Shown here piece by piece: positions 1 through 9,391 of a stretch of 64,000 nucleotides of DNA. A program made the translations under genes and the position numbers. The DNA lies in assembly GCF_006542395.2 (NCBI RefSeq), contig NZ_CP038231.1, forward strand, positions 930,001 to 994,000, read 5' to 3'. Under the pieces are notes generated by a model that was given only the letters and a program-made list of their open reading frames with translations, had not been told where the DNA came from and searched no databases. This DNA comes from Formicincola oecophyllae (GTDB lineage Bacteria; Pseudomonadota; Alphaproteobacteria; Acetobacterales; Acetobacteraceae). Position 1 is the first letter of the stretch. Each line of letters starts with the position of its first letter.

Positions 1-2
1 AT

Positions 3-299
3 GAGGGCATGTGCCTGGCGCTTCATGAAGCTATGGCAGCTGGCGTGCCCTGCGCTGCAACGCCTTTCGGCCAAATGAGGGAAAGCCTTGATGGAGGGCG
101 CTGTGGCTTCGTGATTGACCCTGCCAACCCTGCACAGTCCATCGCCGCCATTCTGGCTCATGCCATGGCCAACCAAAGCGCGCTGCGCGACATGGCCCTG
201 ATTGCCCAGAAAAACACCCTCAGCCAGTTCGGACCTGAAGCTTTCCAAAAACACGCCCAAAACGTGCTTCAAGCTTTGCAGAACAGGTTGCGCGCTTGA
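3..299 (+). CDS. Glycosyltransferase family 4, C-terminal part (5' end outside window)
   Basis: The reading frame is open from the window edge and ends with TGA at 297-299. The translated stretch begins with the pattern EGMCLALHEAMAAGVPCAAT. This matches the E-x7-E nucleotide-sugar binding motif of the GT-B fold family 4 glycosyltransferases, located near their C-terminus. About 99 residues are visible, which is only the end of the second Rossmann domain and the C-terminal helix, so donor and acceptor cannot be told. The gene is followed 16 bases later by a glycerophosphotransferase-like gene, so it probably belongs to the same glycan-assembly operon. The family call is firm; the sugar is unknown. 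Confidence 0.8.
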   Translation, partial: EGMCLALHEAMAAGVPCAATPFGQMRESLDGGRCGFVIDPANPAQSIAAILAHAMANQSALRDMALIAQKNTLSQFGPEAFQKHAQNVLQALQNRLRA

Positions 300-315
300 A
301 GGAGAAACTGGCCCC

Positions 316-1503
316 ATGAAAAGTGACACTACCCAGTCATTCAGCCGCCCCGCCAAGCCTTGGCGCATCGCGGTGCTCTACATTGCTGAACCCTACCATT
401 GCTACCACCTCGCCCCATTGGCCAGCGCGCTGGCAGCCCGGGCGGATTGCACGGTGACGGAATTTGTCAATTTCGATGCCTGCTTGCCTCATATCCAGCG
501 TATTAGGGCGAAGCTGCGCCAGCCTGAACTGCCCCGCGCCCCCCTGCGCCGCCCCATGGCCGCACGCCTGCTGGAGGCCACACGCCTGCTAGACAAGCAG
601 CGTGAAGCCATCCTGCGGGCCAATGTCAGCACCCTGGAGCCTTATGACGCCATTGTGACGACGGAATATCCTGCAGCCCTGTTGCGCCAGGCTGGTCTTC
701 GCCATCCCAAGCTCATCTACTTGACCCATGGCAGTGGCGAACGCCGGGTGGGCGATGAGCATTTGTTGAAGCACTTTGACCTGGCCTTAGTCAGTGGGCC
801 CAAAACAGTGAACTATTTCTTGCGTGAAGGAATCTGCAAAGCTGGGCAAATCAAGGACATTGGGCTGCCCAAATTCGACCTGGCCGGCCCCCACCTTCAA
901 AATGCCCAGCTCAAAACGCCAGCACGCGCGAGGGCTCCCCAGAACATCCTCTACAACCCCCATTACAAAAAGAAGCTCAGCGCTTGGCCAAGGGCCCTCA
1001 AAGCACTTCACAGCGCCTTCATGGCCACACGGCGGGATGGGCAAGAACTGCTGATCGCACCCCACGTCAAAATGTTTGATGAAAGCTGGGGGTTATTGAA
1101 ACGCCGCTTCCAAAAGCTAGCCTCCGATCATGTCCATGTGGACACGGGCAGCGTGGCCGCCCTGGACATGACCAACGCCGCCCAGGCTGACATATATGTG
1201 GGGGATGTCAGCAGCCAGTTTTATGAGTTCCTACACACGCCAAAGCCCTGCGTTTTCCTCAACCTCAACCGCCTTCCCTGGCGCGACAACCCTTATTTCC
1301 GCAACTGGACGCTGGGGGACGTGGTTGAGGACCCAGACGCCATCATGGACGCCATCAACGCAGCGCCTGCGCGCCACCACCTTTACAAAGCACAGCAGGA
1401 AGAGATGCTTCAGGAGACATTCGGGCCATGGCCCCTGCTGGGTGCTTCTGAACGCGGCGCCAGCACCATCTGCACCTTCTTGAAGGCCACACGCCAAGGC
1501 TGA
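316..1503 (+). CDS. CDP-glycerol glycerophosphotransferase-like protein (TagB/TagF superfamily)
   Basis: This 395-residue protein resembles the CDP-glycerol:poly(glycerophosphate) glycerophosphotransferase superfamily, whose members transfer polyol phosphates onto lipid-linked or glycan acceptors at the inner face of the membrane. Family-like features are the segment ILYNPHYKKKLSAW around residues 215-228, a HVHVDTG stretch, and the C-terminal GDVSSQFYEFLHTPKPCVFL, which matches the conserved D-x-SS-x3-E/D-f...kP pattern. No membrane segment is evident. ATG 316 is chosen because longer frames run into the preceding gene and a GGAG lies about a dozen bases upstream. Neighbours are glycan glycosyltransferases. 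The fold family is fairly certain; the transferred group is inferred and could differ from glycerol phosphate. Confidence 0.65.
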   Translation: MKSDTTQSFSRPAKPWRIAVLYIAEPYHCYHLAPLASALAARADCTVTEFVNFDACLPHIQRIRAKLRQPELPRAPLRRPMAARLLEATRLLDKQREAILRANVSTLEPYDAIVTTEYPAALLRQAGLRHPKLIYLTHGSGERRVGDEHLLKHFDLALVSGPKTVNYFLREGICKAGQIKDIGLPKFDLAGPHLQNAQLKTPARARAPQNILYNPHYKKKLSAWPRALKALHSAFMATRRDGQELLIAPHVKMFDESWGLLKRRFQKLASDHVHVDTGSVAALDMTNAAQADIYVGDVSSQFYEFLHTPKPCVFLNLNRLPWRDNPYFRNWTLGDVVEDPDAIMDAINAAPARHHLYKAQQEEMLQETFGPWPLLGASERGASTICTFLKATRQG

Positions 1504-1593
1504 CGCGCTATCAAGCTGGTGGCAACGCCATCAGGTGGCCCTTCAGATTGTTACACAGTCATCTTTTAGGCTAGAATGGGGCAAAGAGGGTAG

Positions 1594-2379
1594 ATGCCAG
1601 CCCTCACGCCTGAACCCCAAGCTGATTGGTTTGCCTTGATGACTGCACCCATGCCACGCCTGAGCCTGGTTGTGCCTGTGTACAACGAGGCCGCCAATGT
1701 GCCAGCGTTGGTTCAGGGTGTGGAGGCCGCCTTCAACAAGGCTGGGCAAGGACAAGCGTGGGAGATGATCATCGTTGATGACAACTCCCCTGATGGCACA
1801 GCTGAAGTGGCGCGTGCCATAGCAGCCACCAACCGGCAGCTGCGGGTCATCAAGCGCATAGGCAGGCGCGGCCTCTCCTCTGCTGTGATGGAGGGCTTCC
1901 TTTCCTCCTCTGCACCCTACGTGGCTGTGATGGACGGCGATGGGCAGCATGACGAGGCTTTGTTGCCCACCATGCTGGAGAGGCTGGAGAACGGCGCTGA
2001 CGCCGTGGTGGCCAGCCGCTACGTGAAGGGTGGCTCAGCAGCAGGGCTTTCCAATGGCTTGCGCCAGGCGCTTTCAGCGCTGGGCACGAAAATGACCGTC
2101 ATCGTCCTGAACGTGAAGACATCCGACCCCATGAGCGGCTTCTTCGCCATCAGGCGCCCCTTGGCTGAACAAGCGGCAACAGCGCTGCGCGGGCGTGGGT
2201 TCAAGGTTTTGGTGGACATCCTGGCGCGCGTACCACGCAGCACGCAGCTGGTGGAAGTGCCGCTGGTTTTCCGCAACCGCCTTCATGGGGAAAGCAAGCT
2301 TGGGCCGCGCGTGTTCCTAGAAGCCCTAGTTCAGCTCAGCCTTTTGCTTTTCAAACGCCTGCAACAGAAAAAACAATAG
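1594..2379 (+). CDS. Glycosyltransferase family 2, dolichol/polyprenyl-phosphate mannosyltransferase (DPM1) type
   Basis: The 261-residue protein has a GT-A fold: LSLVVPVYNEAANV near the N-terminus, IIVDDNSPDGT (the DDxSxDGT nucleotide-binding motif of DPM1-like enzymes), a DGDGQH metal-binding DxD motif, and ASRYVKGG further on. It lacks a C-terminal multi-spanning membrane region, so it resembles the soluble DPM1/Ppm1 class that loads a sugar onto polyprenyl phosphate at the cytosolic face. It lies seven bases upstream of a GT-C-type gene, and GT-C enzymes use polyprenyl-phosphate sugars as donors, so it probably makes their substrate. ATG 1594 has a purine-rich AAGAGGG just upstream; ATG 1639 is a shorter alternative. 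The sugar is not determinable. Confidence 0.8.
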   Translation: MPALTPEPQADWFALMTAPMPRLSLVVPVYNEAANVPALVQGVEAAFNKAGQGQAWEMIIVDDNSPDGTAEVARAIAATNRQLRVIKRIGRRGLSSAVMEGFLSSSAPYVAVMDGDGQHDEALLPTMLERLENGADAVVASRYVKGGSAAGLSNGLRQALSALGTKMTVIVLNVKTSDPMSGFFAIRRPLAEQAATALRGRGFKVLVDILARVPRSTQLVEVPLVFRNRLHGESKLGPRVFLEALVQLSLLLFKRLQQKKQ

Positions 2380-2385
2380 CCCGAC

Positions 2386-3960
2386 ATGGAAAATGCGCCG
2401 CTTAAAAACCAGCTTTCCCAGCAGTGGCAAAGCATTTCAGGGAAAGTTGGACATTTTCCCCAAAACGGTTTCAAGCAAGCTCACTGGCTTATACCGGCCT
2501 TGCTTCTGCTCTGGACAGTGGCGTTGCGTTGGCGGCTATTGGGCAACCCCCTCATTTACAATGATGAGGATTTCTACCTGTATATCGGCGGGCAGCTGCT
2601 TAAAGGGCACCTGCCTTATGTGAGCGTCTGGGACAGAAAACCCTTTGGGCTTTTCGCTCTCTACGCCTTTTTCCATTTGTTTGGCAGCTGGCGTTTCTGG
2701 GCCTATCAGCTTGGCGCTGTCATGGCAGTTTGGGGAACGGCGCTCCTCATCAAGAACATGGCCCAGTCGTTGACAAAACATGTTTGGGGGGCGGCTTTTG
2801 GCGGCTTCCTCTATGTGGCGGCCCTCAACATGTATGTGGGTTACGGGGGCCAGGCGCCTGTTTACTACAATTTCCTCATGGCGTTGGCATTCTGGCTTTT
2901 AGTGAGGCAATGGCCAGACGCCCCCGCCACCAAGGGAAAGCTGCGCCAAATGGGCATGGCCAGCATGGGCTTGGTGGGGTTGGCCCTGACACTGAAGCCA
3001 ACTGTGGTCTTTGAAGGGGTTTATCTGGGGCTTGGTTTCATCCTTCTGGGACTGCACAACCATTTGAAATGGCGCACCCTTTTGTCAGACAGCGTCATTT
3101 GGGTACTCTGCGCCTTGATGCCCACTTTGCTTATCATCGGGGGCTACGCTCTTTCAGGGCATGGGCATGAATGGTGGTTTGCTAATGTGGAATCCATTTT
3201 TCAACGCCACGCTGAACTCGAGCCCCACAACCTGAAGCGCTTCCTGCGCCTGGTATTGATCATGGCGGCGGTCTGGCCTTTGGCATGGGCATTCCACATC
3301 CGTTTCACCGCTATTCAAAAATCCCGGTTTGCGCTCATCTCTGGCTGGGCTTTGGCGGCTGTGGTGGCTGTGGTGGTGGTGGGAGGGTTCTACAACCACT
3401 ACAACCTGCCCCTTTTGCTGCCTTTCTGTGTTTTGCTGCCAGTGCTTTTTGACAATCGCATCACCACCCTGAGTGTCGCCGTGCTGGGCATTTACATGAC
3501 CGTGGCTGGGGAAGCCAAGGTGATCCGCCAGGACCGCTTTGCCAACCGCCATGATTATGACGCCATGGTGAAAGTCCTTTCGCAGCCTGAAGGATGCGTG
3601 TTCGAATATGACGCCAATCCCATCCTGCTGGATGCCACCCCGACCGCTGCCAATTGCCAGCTAACGCGCTGGCCCTTTCCAGCGCATTTGGGATTGCCCC
3701 GCGAACAAGGCGCCTTAGGCGTTACGCCCAATGAATACAGGGAGGTTGTGAGGGTGCTTTCCCAACACCCACGCTACATCGTAACGGACGATTTCACGGA
3801 AATGGGTGCAGACAATCAACCCATCATGCCCCAAGACAGGCACCTTCTTGATGTCATCAATCGCGATTATGAATTCGCTTATGGCCACAGGCTTAAAGAC
3901 CGCTATAACGTCATCATCTGGCGTTTGAAATCTGGCCTGCAACCGCACACCCATCCCTAA
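2386..3960 (+). CDS. Multi-spanning GT-C-type membrane glycosyltransferase-like protein, paralogue A
   Basis: The 524-residue protein has about ten hydrophobic segments and a C-terminal soluble domain. After the first membrane segment it carries NDEDFYLYIGG and then YVSVWDRKPFGLFALY. This acidic pair in the first periplasmic loop is what GT39/ArnT-like GT-C glycosyltransferases use to activate a polyprenyl-phosphate sugar. The C-terminal part contains GCVFEYDANP and PFPAHLG motifs shared with the three other paralogues in this window. It follows the DPM1-like gene by seven bases, indicating one operon and a donor-user relation. Acceptor and sugar are unknown, and no named family member could be recognised, so the enzymatic role is inferred from architecture. 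Confidence 0.65.
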   Translation: MENAPLKNQLSQQWQSISGKVGHFPQNGFKQAHWLIPALLLLWTVALRWRLLGNPLIYNDEDFYLYIGGQLLKGHLPYVSVWDRKPFGLFALYAFFHLFGSWRFWAYQLGAVMAVWGTALLIKNMAQSLTKHVWGAAFGGFLYVAALNMYVGYGGQAPVYYNFLMALAFWLLVRQWPDAPATKGKLRQMGMASMGLVGLALTLKPTVVFEGVYLGLGFILLGLHNHLKWRTLLSDSVIWVLCALMPTLLIIGGYALSGHGHEWWFANVESIFQRHAELEPHNLKRFLRLVLIMAAVWPLAWAFHIRFTAIQKSRFALISGWALAAVVAVVVVGGFYNHYNLPLLLPFCVLLPVLFDNRITTLSVAVLGIYMTVAGEAKVIRQDRFANRHDYDAMVKVLSQPEGCVFEYDANPILLDATPTAANCQLTRWPFPAHLGLPREQGALGVTPNEYREVVRVLSQHPRYIVTDDFTEMGADNQPIMPQDRHLLDVINRDYEFAYGHRLKDRYNVIIWRLKSGLQPHTHP

Positions 3961-4008
3961 GCGCCAACAAGGCCACATATTGTTGGGTAGCACGGCCACA
4001 TCTACACC

Positions 4009-5760
4009 ATGTCTTTGCAAAAACCTTCAGAACCATCCAATCACGGGGCGCACTCCAAGCAAGTTCCCCCACCGTGGCGCATCCTGCTTTGGCTGGAAAT
4101 CGCCATGGGTGGCTTATGGCTGTGGGTCATGCTGCATGAACAGTTCCCACCCCAAGGGGCCTGCCCCCTCTTGGCAAGCTGGCTACTGGTTGCCGCGCCA
4201 ACGGCGATCCTGGCGGGGGTGGGGGGGTTGTTTGGTCTTCTAGGGCTTGAGTTATGGTTTTCACTGGCCTTGGTGGACCTCTACATCATTCATTTGACAG
4301 GCGTCATTGACTACCCAGTTTTGGAGGCCATCGCTGGCAGCGGCGAAGCCCACCATTACAGGTGGTGGCTGGTTGGGGCCTTCACCATTATGGGTGCCTT
4401 GGCGTGGCTTGGCAGGCGCAGGCTGGCGCGCTCTTGGTCGCTGGTGGTGGTTGGATTGTTACTAAGCGCTTTGGGCGTCAGTCTCCTAGTCCAAGGCACC
4501 AGCACGGACAATGACTGGCTGCCACGCTTAAGACGCTCCTGGAGTTCTGGGCATGTATGCGTGGCTTTGAACGGCATCCCCCAGCCACCATGCCACAGCC
4601 TGAACGAACCAGACACCTATTGGAAATTCGGTCGCGCTGTGCACGACCTCCTAGCAAACCCCTTGGGGGATGGTCTGGGCGTTGCCCTCATGACTTTGGA
4701 TCCAGGGCGTAATTCCGCGCCACTCGGCCACCACGCCATACCAGAGGAAATCACTGGCCATAGCGTCCTGCCTGTTCATCACCTCATCATCGTCATTGGT
4801 GAAAGTGCCATGCGTGACCGCATGGGGGCGTATGGCTGGACTGTACCAACCACACCAGCGCTGAGCGCTGACATCAGCCACGGCCAGGCATGCCTTGTCA
4901 GCAACACCCATGCTGTCGCGCCAGCCACGCGTTGGGCTGTTTTACCTTCACTGTCCTTCTGGCGCCCTGACATGCAGGCAAATGTCATGGAAAAACGCAA
5001 TTTGGTGGAACTCGCCCACAATCAGGGGATGAAAACAGCCTTTTTGACCGTTCAGCAGGAAACAGGGGTCTATAGCGGCATGATTGGTTACGTGGCCAAC
5101 CATGCTGATGTGCTTTTTGACTTGGGTGACAACCTTTACCACGATCCCGACCATGTTCTGGCCAATGTGCAGCACCCAGCAACCAGGCAGGATTTCGGCA
5201 AGGTGGACACATCCACCTTTGATGATGACACCTTGTTAGCCCCCTACCTGCACCTACAGGGGCAATGGTCTGGGCATGCACAGCTTTACGTGTTCCACTT
5301 GGAAGGTTCCCACTTCCCCTATGCCCACCGTTACCAAGCCGCAGACCGTGTGGCGTTGCCTCATGCTACAGACTACGAACGCTCACTCCACCACACAGAT
5401 GCCTTGCTGGAGAGGATCAACCAGGCTGCCCACAAGGCGTGGGGAGATGACTATGTCCTATTTTACAGTTCTGACCATGGCGAGGACCTCAAGCTTCATG
5501 CCCATGCCATGCTGTATGGCCATCAACAATATTGGGCCCCTGTTGTCATTTACGGCCCACAATCACGCCAGTGGTGCCAAGAAGCTGAAAAACTGCGTCA
5601 ACAAAATGGTTTCTATTCCACCAATATGAACAAATACCTTCTATCCAAAATAATGGGTTATGAAGTTGACCCCAAAGCTATCGAGCGTGACAGGGAACAT
5701 GACCGCATATGGCGCATGGAGCAGGCCGATGATTATGAGAACCTCACGGATCATCCCTGA
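4009..5760 (+). CDS. Membrane phosphoethanolamine transferase-like protein (alkaline phosphatase/sulfatase superfamily)
   Basis: The 583-residue protein begins with several membrane segments (roughly residues 25-180) followed by a large periplasmic catalytic domain. The domain shows IIVIGESAMRDRMGAYGW, matching the VIGE(S/T)xRxDxxxxxGY motif that carries a metal-binding Glu in EptA-type enzymes, then APATRWAVLPSLSFW where the catalytic Thr is expected, and LFYSSDHGEDL with GHQQYWAPVVIYGP, the C-terminal metal-binding SDHGE and closing motif. Such enzymes transfer phosphoethanolamine to lipid A, core sugars or other surface glycans. Its position among GT-C genes suggests decoration of the same glycan. 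The substrate is inferred. No strong ribosome binding site precedes ATG 4009, so the start is tentative. Confidence 0.75.
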   Translation: MSLQKPSEPSNHGAHSKQVPPPWRILLWLEIAMGGLWLWVMLHEQFPPQGACPLLASWLLVAAPTAILAGVGGLFGLLGLELWFSLALVDLYIIHLTGVIDYPVLEAIAGSGEAHHYRWWLVGAFTIMGALAWLGRRRLARSWSLVVVGLLLSALGVSLLVQGTSTDNDWLPRLRRSWSSGHVCVALNGIPQPPCHSLNEPDTYWKFGRAVHDLLANPLGDGLGVALMTLDPGRNSAPLGHHAIPEEITGHSVLPVHHLIIVIGESAMRDRMGAYGWTVPTTPALSADISHGQACLVSNTHAVAPATRWAVLPSLSFWRPDMQANVMEKRNLVELAHNQGMKTAFLTVQQETGVYSGMIGYVANHADVLFDLGDNLYHDPDHVLANVQHPATRQDFGKVDTSTFDDDTLLAPYLHLQGQWSGHAQLYVFHLEGSHFPYAHRYQAADRVALPHATDYERSLHHTDALLERINQAAHKAWGDDYVLFYSSDHGEDLKLHAHAMLYGHQQYWAPVVIYGPQSRQWCQEAEKLRQQNGFYSTNMNKYLLSKIMGYEVDPKAIERDREHDRIWRMEQADDYENLTDHP

Positions 5761-5858
5761 AAAAGCATTTAAACGCCTTGAATGGGCACCAAATCTTGCT
5801 GTAGCCAAGTTGCTTGGCATTTCCATCCCTAAGAACACCAAGCCAGCTGTGATTCACT

Positions 5859-7574
5859 TCATGGCGTTGAGGGACTAGGGATTCTCAACCAAGGAACAGC
5901 CACCGTGTTTGAGGGGCTTGGCGAAAAGCCCTTGGGAACGATGTGCGGCAAAAGCCCTGGTTTGAGCTTGTACAAGGTGAAAGGGGGGTCATCGTAAATC
6001 TCTGGATTGATGATGACAGGCACATAATCCTGCGCAAGCACCTTTTGGATCTGGGTTTCCAAGTCCCGGTAAGGGGTGTGGCGCCAAAAAACCTGCCGCC
6101 CCCTGGTGTAACGGCAGGAAGGGTTTGTTTGGCAGGATTCTGCTGTGGGGTGCAGTTGGTACACCACATAAAGCGGGCGCAACGCCAAGGAACGCATGAC
6201 TTCCTGTTGCTGCCCTACCCCTAAAGCGCGCCATTCCTGTGGATCCAGCAAATGATCTGGAAACGTGAACTTAGTGACATGGCAACTGGCCGTGGCAGCT
6301 GACAAGTCCTGCATCATCCATTCCCCCCCAAGGCCCAGCAGGCACCCAGGCTGCTGGCGCAGAATTAGTTGGCTGTAATGATAGAACACCCTGTCGCGCT
6401 GGCCATGGAGCGAAAACGGCGACACGAAGAAATTGGCCCACAACAGGCCAGGCAGGAAGCCAGCCCCAAGCAGCCAAGGGATGGCTTTGCGCCATCCACC
6501 CTCCCCAGCCCAGTAAACCGCCAGCAGCGCCAGGGCTGGAACAGCAGGCAGCAAATAATGGGTTGAACCATAGCCACTGCGCAGTTTCACCCCCATTCCA
6601 AACGCCACCAACCCCCACAGGAGAATGAACAGGATTTGCGCTTTTTGGCGTTTCAGTCTGGGCCACTGCCAAAGCGTGTATACAAGCACGGGCATGTAGA
6701 ACATCGTTGCGGTGGCGATATTCTCCAGAAAATGCAGAACATGGTGGTACTGGGCAGAAGGGTCCCTGTACTGCAAATTGCCCAGGTTCGCGTAAAGCCA
6801 TTCTGGTCCAAAACCATGCAGCCAATACCAAAACGCCACAGCCATGGTGGGGGCAGCCGCCAAGGCCACCCAAACAGCCCCACAGAAAAACAGCGCCTTC
6901 ACTTTGGACATTGTGGGGAGGGCTTGCTTGGTCAGCATAATGAGCAACGCCAGTCCCAGCAGAATCCCTTCCAGAACGCAGGAAGGCTTGATTTGCAAGG
7001 CAAAACCGAAAAGCGCCATGCTGGCACAGCCAACCAGGAAAAGGCTCTTCAAGTTGATCGCTATACGCTGCCAGCTGCTCAAAGGCAGCGCCATGGCCCA
7101 AATAACCAAGGGAAGATAAAAATTCTCCGCCTGGCCACCAATTTTCATGATGCTGCTGGCTGAGGCCTCAATGAACAGCAACCCTGCCACCATGGCGCTA
7201 GGTGAGGGGCGGAGGCGATAAGCTGTTAGAGTAAGGCCCCAGGCACCCACCCACAAGGAAAGCGCTGCCACTAAAGGCAGCACCCAAAAGCGCCAACTGC
7301 CTGTCAGGCGAATCAAACCATAAAACAGGAACAACCCAACAGGCTTGCGGTCCCAGAAATCTACATAAGGCACGCTTCCTTGGAGGATTTGCCCCCCACC
7401 GTAAAGGTAGAATTGCTGGTCAATAAAAGGGAAAGGGTTGCCATAAGCACCAACCTGGGCCAGCAAAGCCGCTAACAGCAGCCCTACCACCATGGCGCAG
7501 GTTGGGTAGGTTGCCTCAGACAATTGACTGTGAACGTGTTTGTTTTTCCTATTCAACAAGTCCAAGTCAACCAT
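5859..7574 (-). CDS. GT-C-type membrane glycosyltransferase-like protein, paralogue B
   Basis: The 571-residue multi-spanning protein is a diverged paralogue of the three GT-C-like genes around it but lies on the opposite strand. It has FIDQQFYLYGGGQIL and then YVDFWDRKPVGLFLFYG after the first membrane segment, the same layout as NDEDFYLY...VWDRKP in its relatives. The first acidic pair is altered from ND-E/D-D to ID-QQ, so one of the presumed catalytic acids is replaced by Gln. The C-terminal region keeps a CLLGLGGEW stretch and a cysteine-containing CHVTKFTFPDHL motif. ATG 7574 is preceded by TAGG at suitable distance. It is convergent with the phosphoethanolamine-transferase-like gene and divergent from paralogue C across an AT-rich spacer. 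Confidence 0.6.
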   Translation of the reverse strand: MVDLDLLNRKNKHVHSQLSEATYPTCAMVVGLLLAALLAQVGAYGNPFPFIDQQFYLYGGGQILQGSVPYVDFWDRKPVGLFLFYGLIRLTGSWRFWVLPLVAALSLWVGAWGLTLTAYRLRPSPSAMVAGLLFIEASASSIMKIGGQAENFYLPLVIWAMALPLSSWQRIAINLKSLFLVGCASMALFGFALQIKPSCVLEGILLGLALLIMLTKQALPTMSKVKALFFCGAVWVALAAAPTMAVAFWYWLHGFGPEWLYANLGNLQYRDPSAQYHHVLHFLENIATATMFYMPVLVYTLWQWPRLKRQKAQILFILLWGLVAFGMGVKLRSGYGSTHYLLPAVPALALLAVYWAGEGGWRKAIPWLLGAGFLPGLLWANFFVSPFSLHGQRDRVFYHYSQLILRQQPGCLLGLGGEWMMQDLSAATASCHVTKFTFPDHLLDPQEWRALGVGQQQEVMRSLALRPLYVVYQLHPTAESCQTNPSCRYTRGRQVFWRHTPYRDLETQIQKVLAQDYVPVIINPEIYDDPPFTLYKLKPGLLPHIVPKGFSPSPSNTVAVPWLRIPSPSTP

Positions 7575-7693
7575 GAACCAAACCTACTTTTAATGTTCAC
7601 TCTTACATAAAATGTCTAAATTAATTTATCTATAAAATTTGATTACATGACGTTCTTTCTGACTGCCGCAAGTTAACCCATAAAACTTTTTAC
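7575..7693. promoter_or_regulatory. AT-rich divergent intergenic region between two GT-C genes
   Basis: This spacer is much richer in A and T than its surroundings (runs such as TAAATTAATTTATC and ATAAAATTTGATTAC). It separates a leftward and a rightward gene, so it must carry promoters in both directions. Candidate minus-ten-like stretches are visible (for example TATAAA around 7630), but I cannot assign boxes with confidence. Confidence 0.45.
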
Positions 7694-9391
7694 ATGAAAA
7701 CGATGTCGGAGGGCAAAAGCGGCTTTCTGCCCTTGCAGTGCAGAACAAAAAACCTGATGACTTTCACAATGCATTCAAAACAAAGATCCACCCTGGCAAA
7801 ACGCTTGGCATTTCTCCTTACAAATGCGCGTTGCCCCCCCTGGTTGTGGGGTGTGGTTCTGCTTTTGTGGGTGGTTGCTCTGCGCTGGGCGCTGCTGGGC
7901 AACCCCTTGGTCGACAATGACGACAACTTCTACCTTTATGCAGGCGGGCGCCTTTGGGCTGGGGACGTCATCTACGCTGATGTCTGGGATAGGAAGCCTT
8001 GGGGGATGTTCGCCTTTTACGGCTTGTTTGACCAATTTGGCCCTTGGCGCTTTTGGGCTGCACATTGTGCCGCCGTTCTGGCTGTGTGGGGCACAGGCCT
8101 TGGGATTGTTCGCCTGGCCAGGACCATAGCGCCTGCAACAGGCGCGTGGGTTGCCGCGTTCCTTTACGTAGCTTGCCTCAACCTGCGCCGCGGCTACGGG
8201 ATTGAGACGCCGGTTTTCTACAACCTCCTGATGGTCTGGGCCGTTTGGATGGTCGCTGCCCTAGTGCTGGGGAGAGGCAAGGGGGATCTCAAGCCTTCCA
8301 CGTTGCTGGGGCATGGAGCGTGCGCCATGGCCTTGGTGGGGCTGGCTATGCAGTTCAAGCCAACAACCGTGTTTGAGGGCTGTTACCTGGGATTAATTCT
8401 CCTGGCATTGGCTTGGCGCGCCAGGGTCCTTCCAGCCACTGCGCCGCTTTGGCGCAGGCTGCTGCTCAAGCTGCTGCCATGGTGTGGCTGCGGCCTTCTG
8501 TGGGCTGGGCTGGCGTTCCTGCCCACTTTGGCTGTGGCGCTGGCTTATGCCGCAAGCGGCCATGGCCATGACTGGTGGTTCGCTAATGTCGACTCCCTCT
8601 TCTTGCGCCACAAGGTCCTTGATAGCCACCATGATGTGAAATTGGCGGTCATAGCAGCCCTTCTGGCTTTGGCGTGGCCTTTGGGTTGGTTGCTGGGTCT
8701 GCGCTTCAGGGGTGCTGAGAGGGGTCCCTGGCTGTTCATCAGTGGTTGGGCGCTGATAGCCCTGCTCGCCGTCATCATCGTGCCTGGTGCCTTGAACTAT
8801 TACGCTTTGCCGTTGATGGCGCCTTTCGCTGTTCTGTGGGCGCCGCTTTGGCGAAAATCCTTGGGGCGTCTCTGCTTCATGGCTTTTCTGGTTCTGGCTG
8901 TCCTGGGGGGTGAGAAGGACGTCCTCCACATAGCGCGCAACCGCACAATGGGGGATTGGCAGGCCATGCAGACGGCCCTCTCCAACCCAGCTGGCTGCGT
9001 GTTCCAGTATCTCAGCCAAGGTCTTGTGCTGGAGGCAACACCACAGGCCGCGCGCTGCCATGTCACCAACCTGCCTTTCCCCAACCACCTTGCTGACGAG
9101 GAGGAGCAAGGCGCTCTCCCCCGTGACACCCTCCAGGAGCTCGCCCGTATCCTGGCCCTGCGCCCCCAATATCTGGTGGCTTCCAGCGAACTGGGGGACA
9201 GCCATGAACGGCCCACCATGGGCGCTGCCGACAAGCTGTTCCTGGATACAGTCAAGCGCGACTATGTGCGCGTTTACGCCCATCCTCGCTCACGCTCTCA
9301 TGCGCACCTCAGCGCCACAGACCTTTACGACCTCATCATCTGGCGCTTGCGCCCAGGGCTGAAACCACTCATCAACCCGCCTGAACCATGA
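7694..9391 (+). CDS. GT-C-type membrane glycosyltransferase-like protein, paralogue C (first tandem copy)
   Basis: The 565-residue multi-spanning protein carries VDNDDNFYLYAGG followed by YADVWDRKPWGMFAFYG after the first membrane segment, the acidic motif expected for polyprenyl-phosphate-sugar dependent GT-C enzymes. The C-terminal domain has GCVFQYLSQG and CHVTNLPFPNHLADEEEQGAL. It is nearly identical to the next gene, with which it overlaps by four bases (ATGA), so the two are co-transcribed and probably translationally coupled. They differ at the first ~45 residues and in four short patches (see the repeat entry). ATG 7694 lacks an evident ribosome binding site; in-frame ATGs at 7703, 7757 and 7769 are alternatives. 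Sugar specificity is unknown. Confidence 0.65.
   Translation: MKTMSEGKSGFLPLQCRTKNLMTFTMHSKQRSTLAKRLAFLLTNARCPPWLWGVVLLLWVVALRWALLGNPLVDNDDNFYLYAGGRLWAGDVIYADVWDRKPWGMFAFYGLFDQFGPWRFWAAHCAAVLAVWGTGLGIVRLARTIAPATGAWVAAFLYVACLNLRRGYGIETPVFYNLLMVWAVWMVAALVLGRGKGDLKPSTLLGHGACAMALVGLAMQFKPTTVFEGCYLGLILLALAWRARVLPATAPLWRRLLLKLLPWCGCGLLWAGLAFLPTLAVALAYAASGHGHDWWFANVDSLFLRHKVLDSHHDVKLAVIAALLALAWPLGWLLGLRFRGAERGPWLFISGWALIALLAVIIVPGALNYYALPLMAPFAVLWAPLWRKSLGRLCFMAFLVLAVLGGEKDVLHIARNRTMGDWQAMQTALSNPAGCVFQYLSQGLVLEATPQAARCHVTNLPFPNHLADEEEQGALPRDTLQELARILALRPQYLVASSELGDSHERPTMGAADKLFLDTVKRDYVRVYAHPRSRSHAHLSATDLYDLIIWRLRPGLKPLINPPEP
7836..9391 (+). repeat. Tandem gene duplication, unit 1 (second unit 9557-11112)
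   Basis: From about 7836 to the gene end the sequence aligns with 9557-11112 at a constant offset of 1721 bases with no net insertion or deletion. Long blocks are identical or differ by rare synonymous changes. Differences are concentrated in four islands: 8611-8662, 8787-8798, 8855-8942 and about 9178-9210. Outside the units the N-terminal ~45 codons of the two genes are unrelated. Confidence 0.9.

Noticed and set aside
8393-9283. Minus-strand frame of 296 codons and its counterpart at 10129-11004
   Set aside because: Shadows of the duplicated GT-C genes; both appear only because the duplicated DNA is the same.
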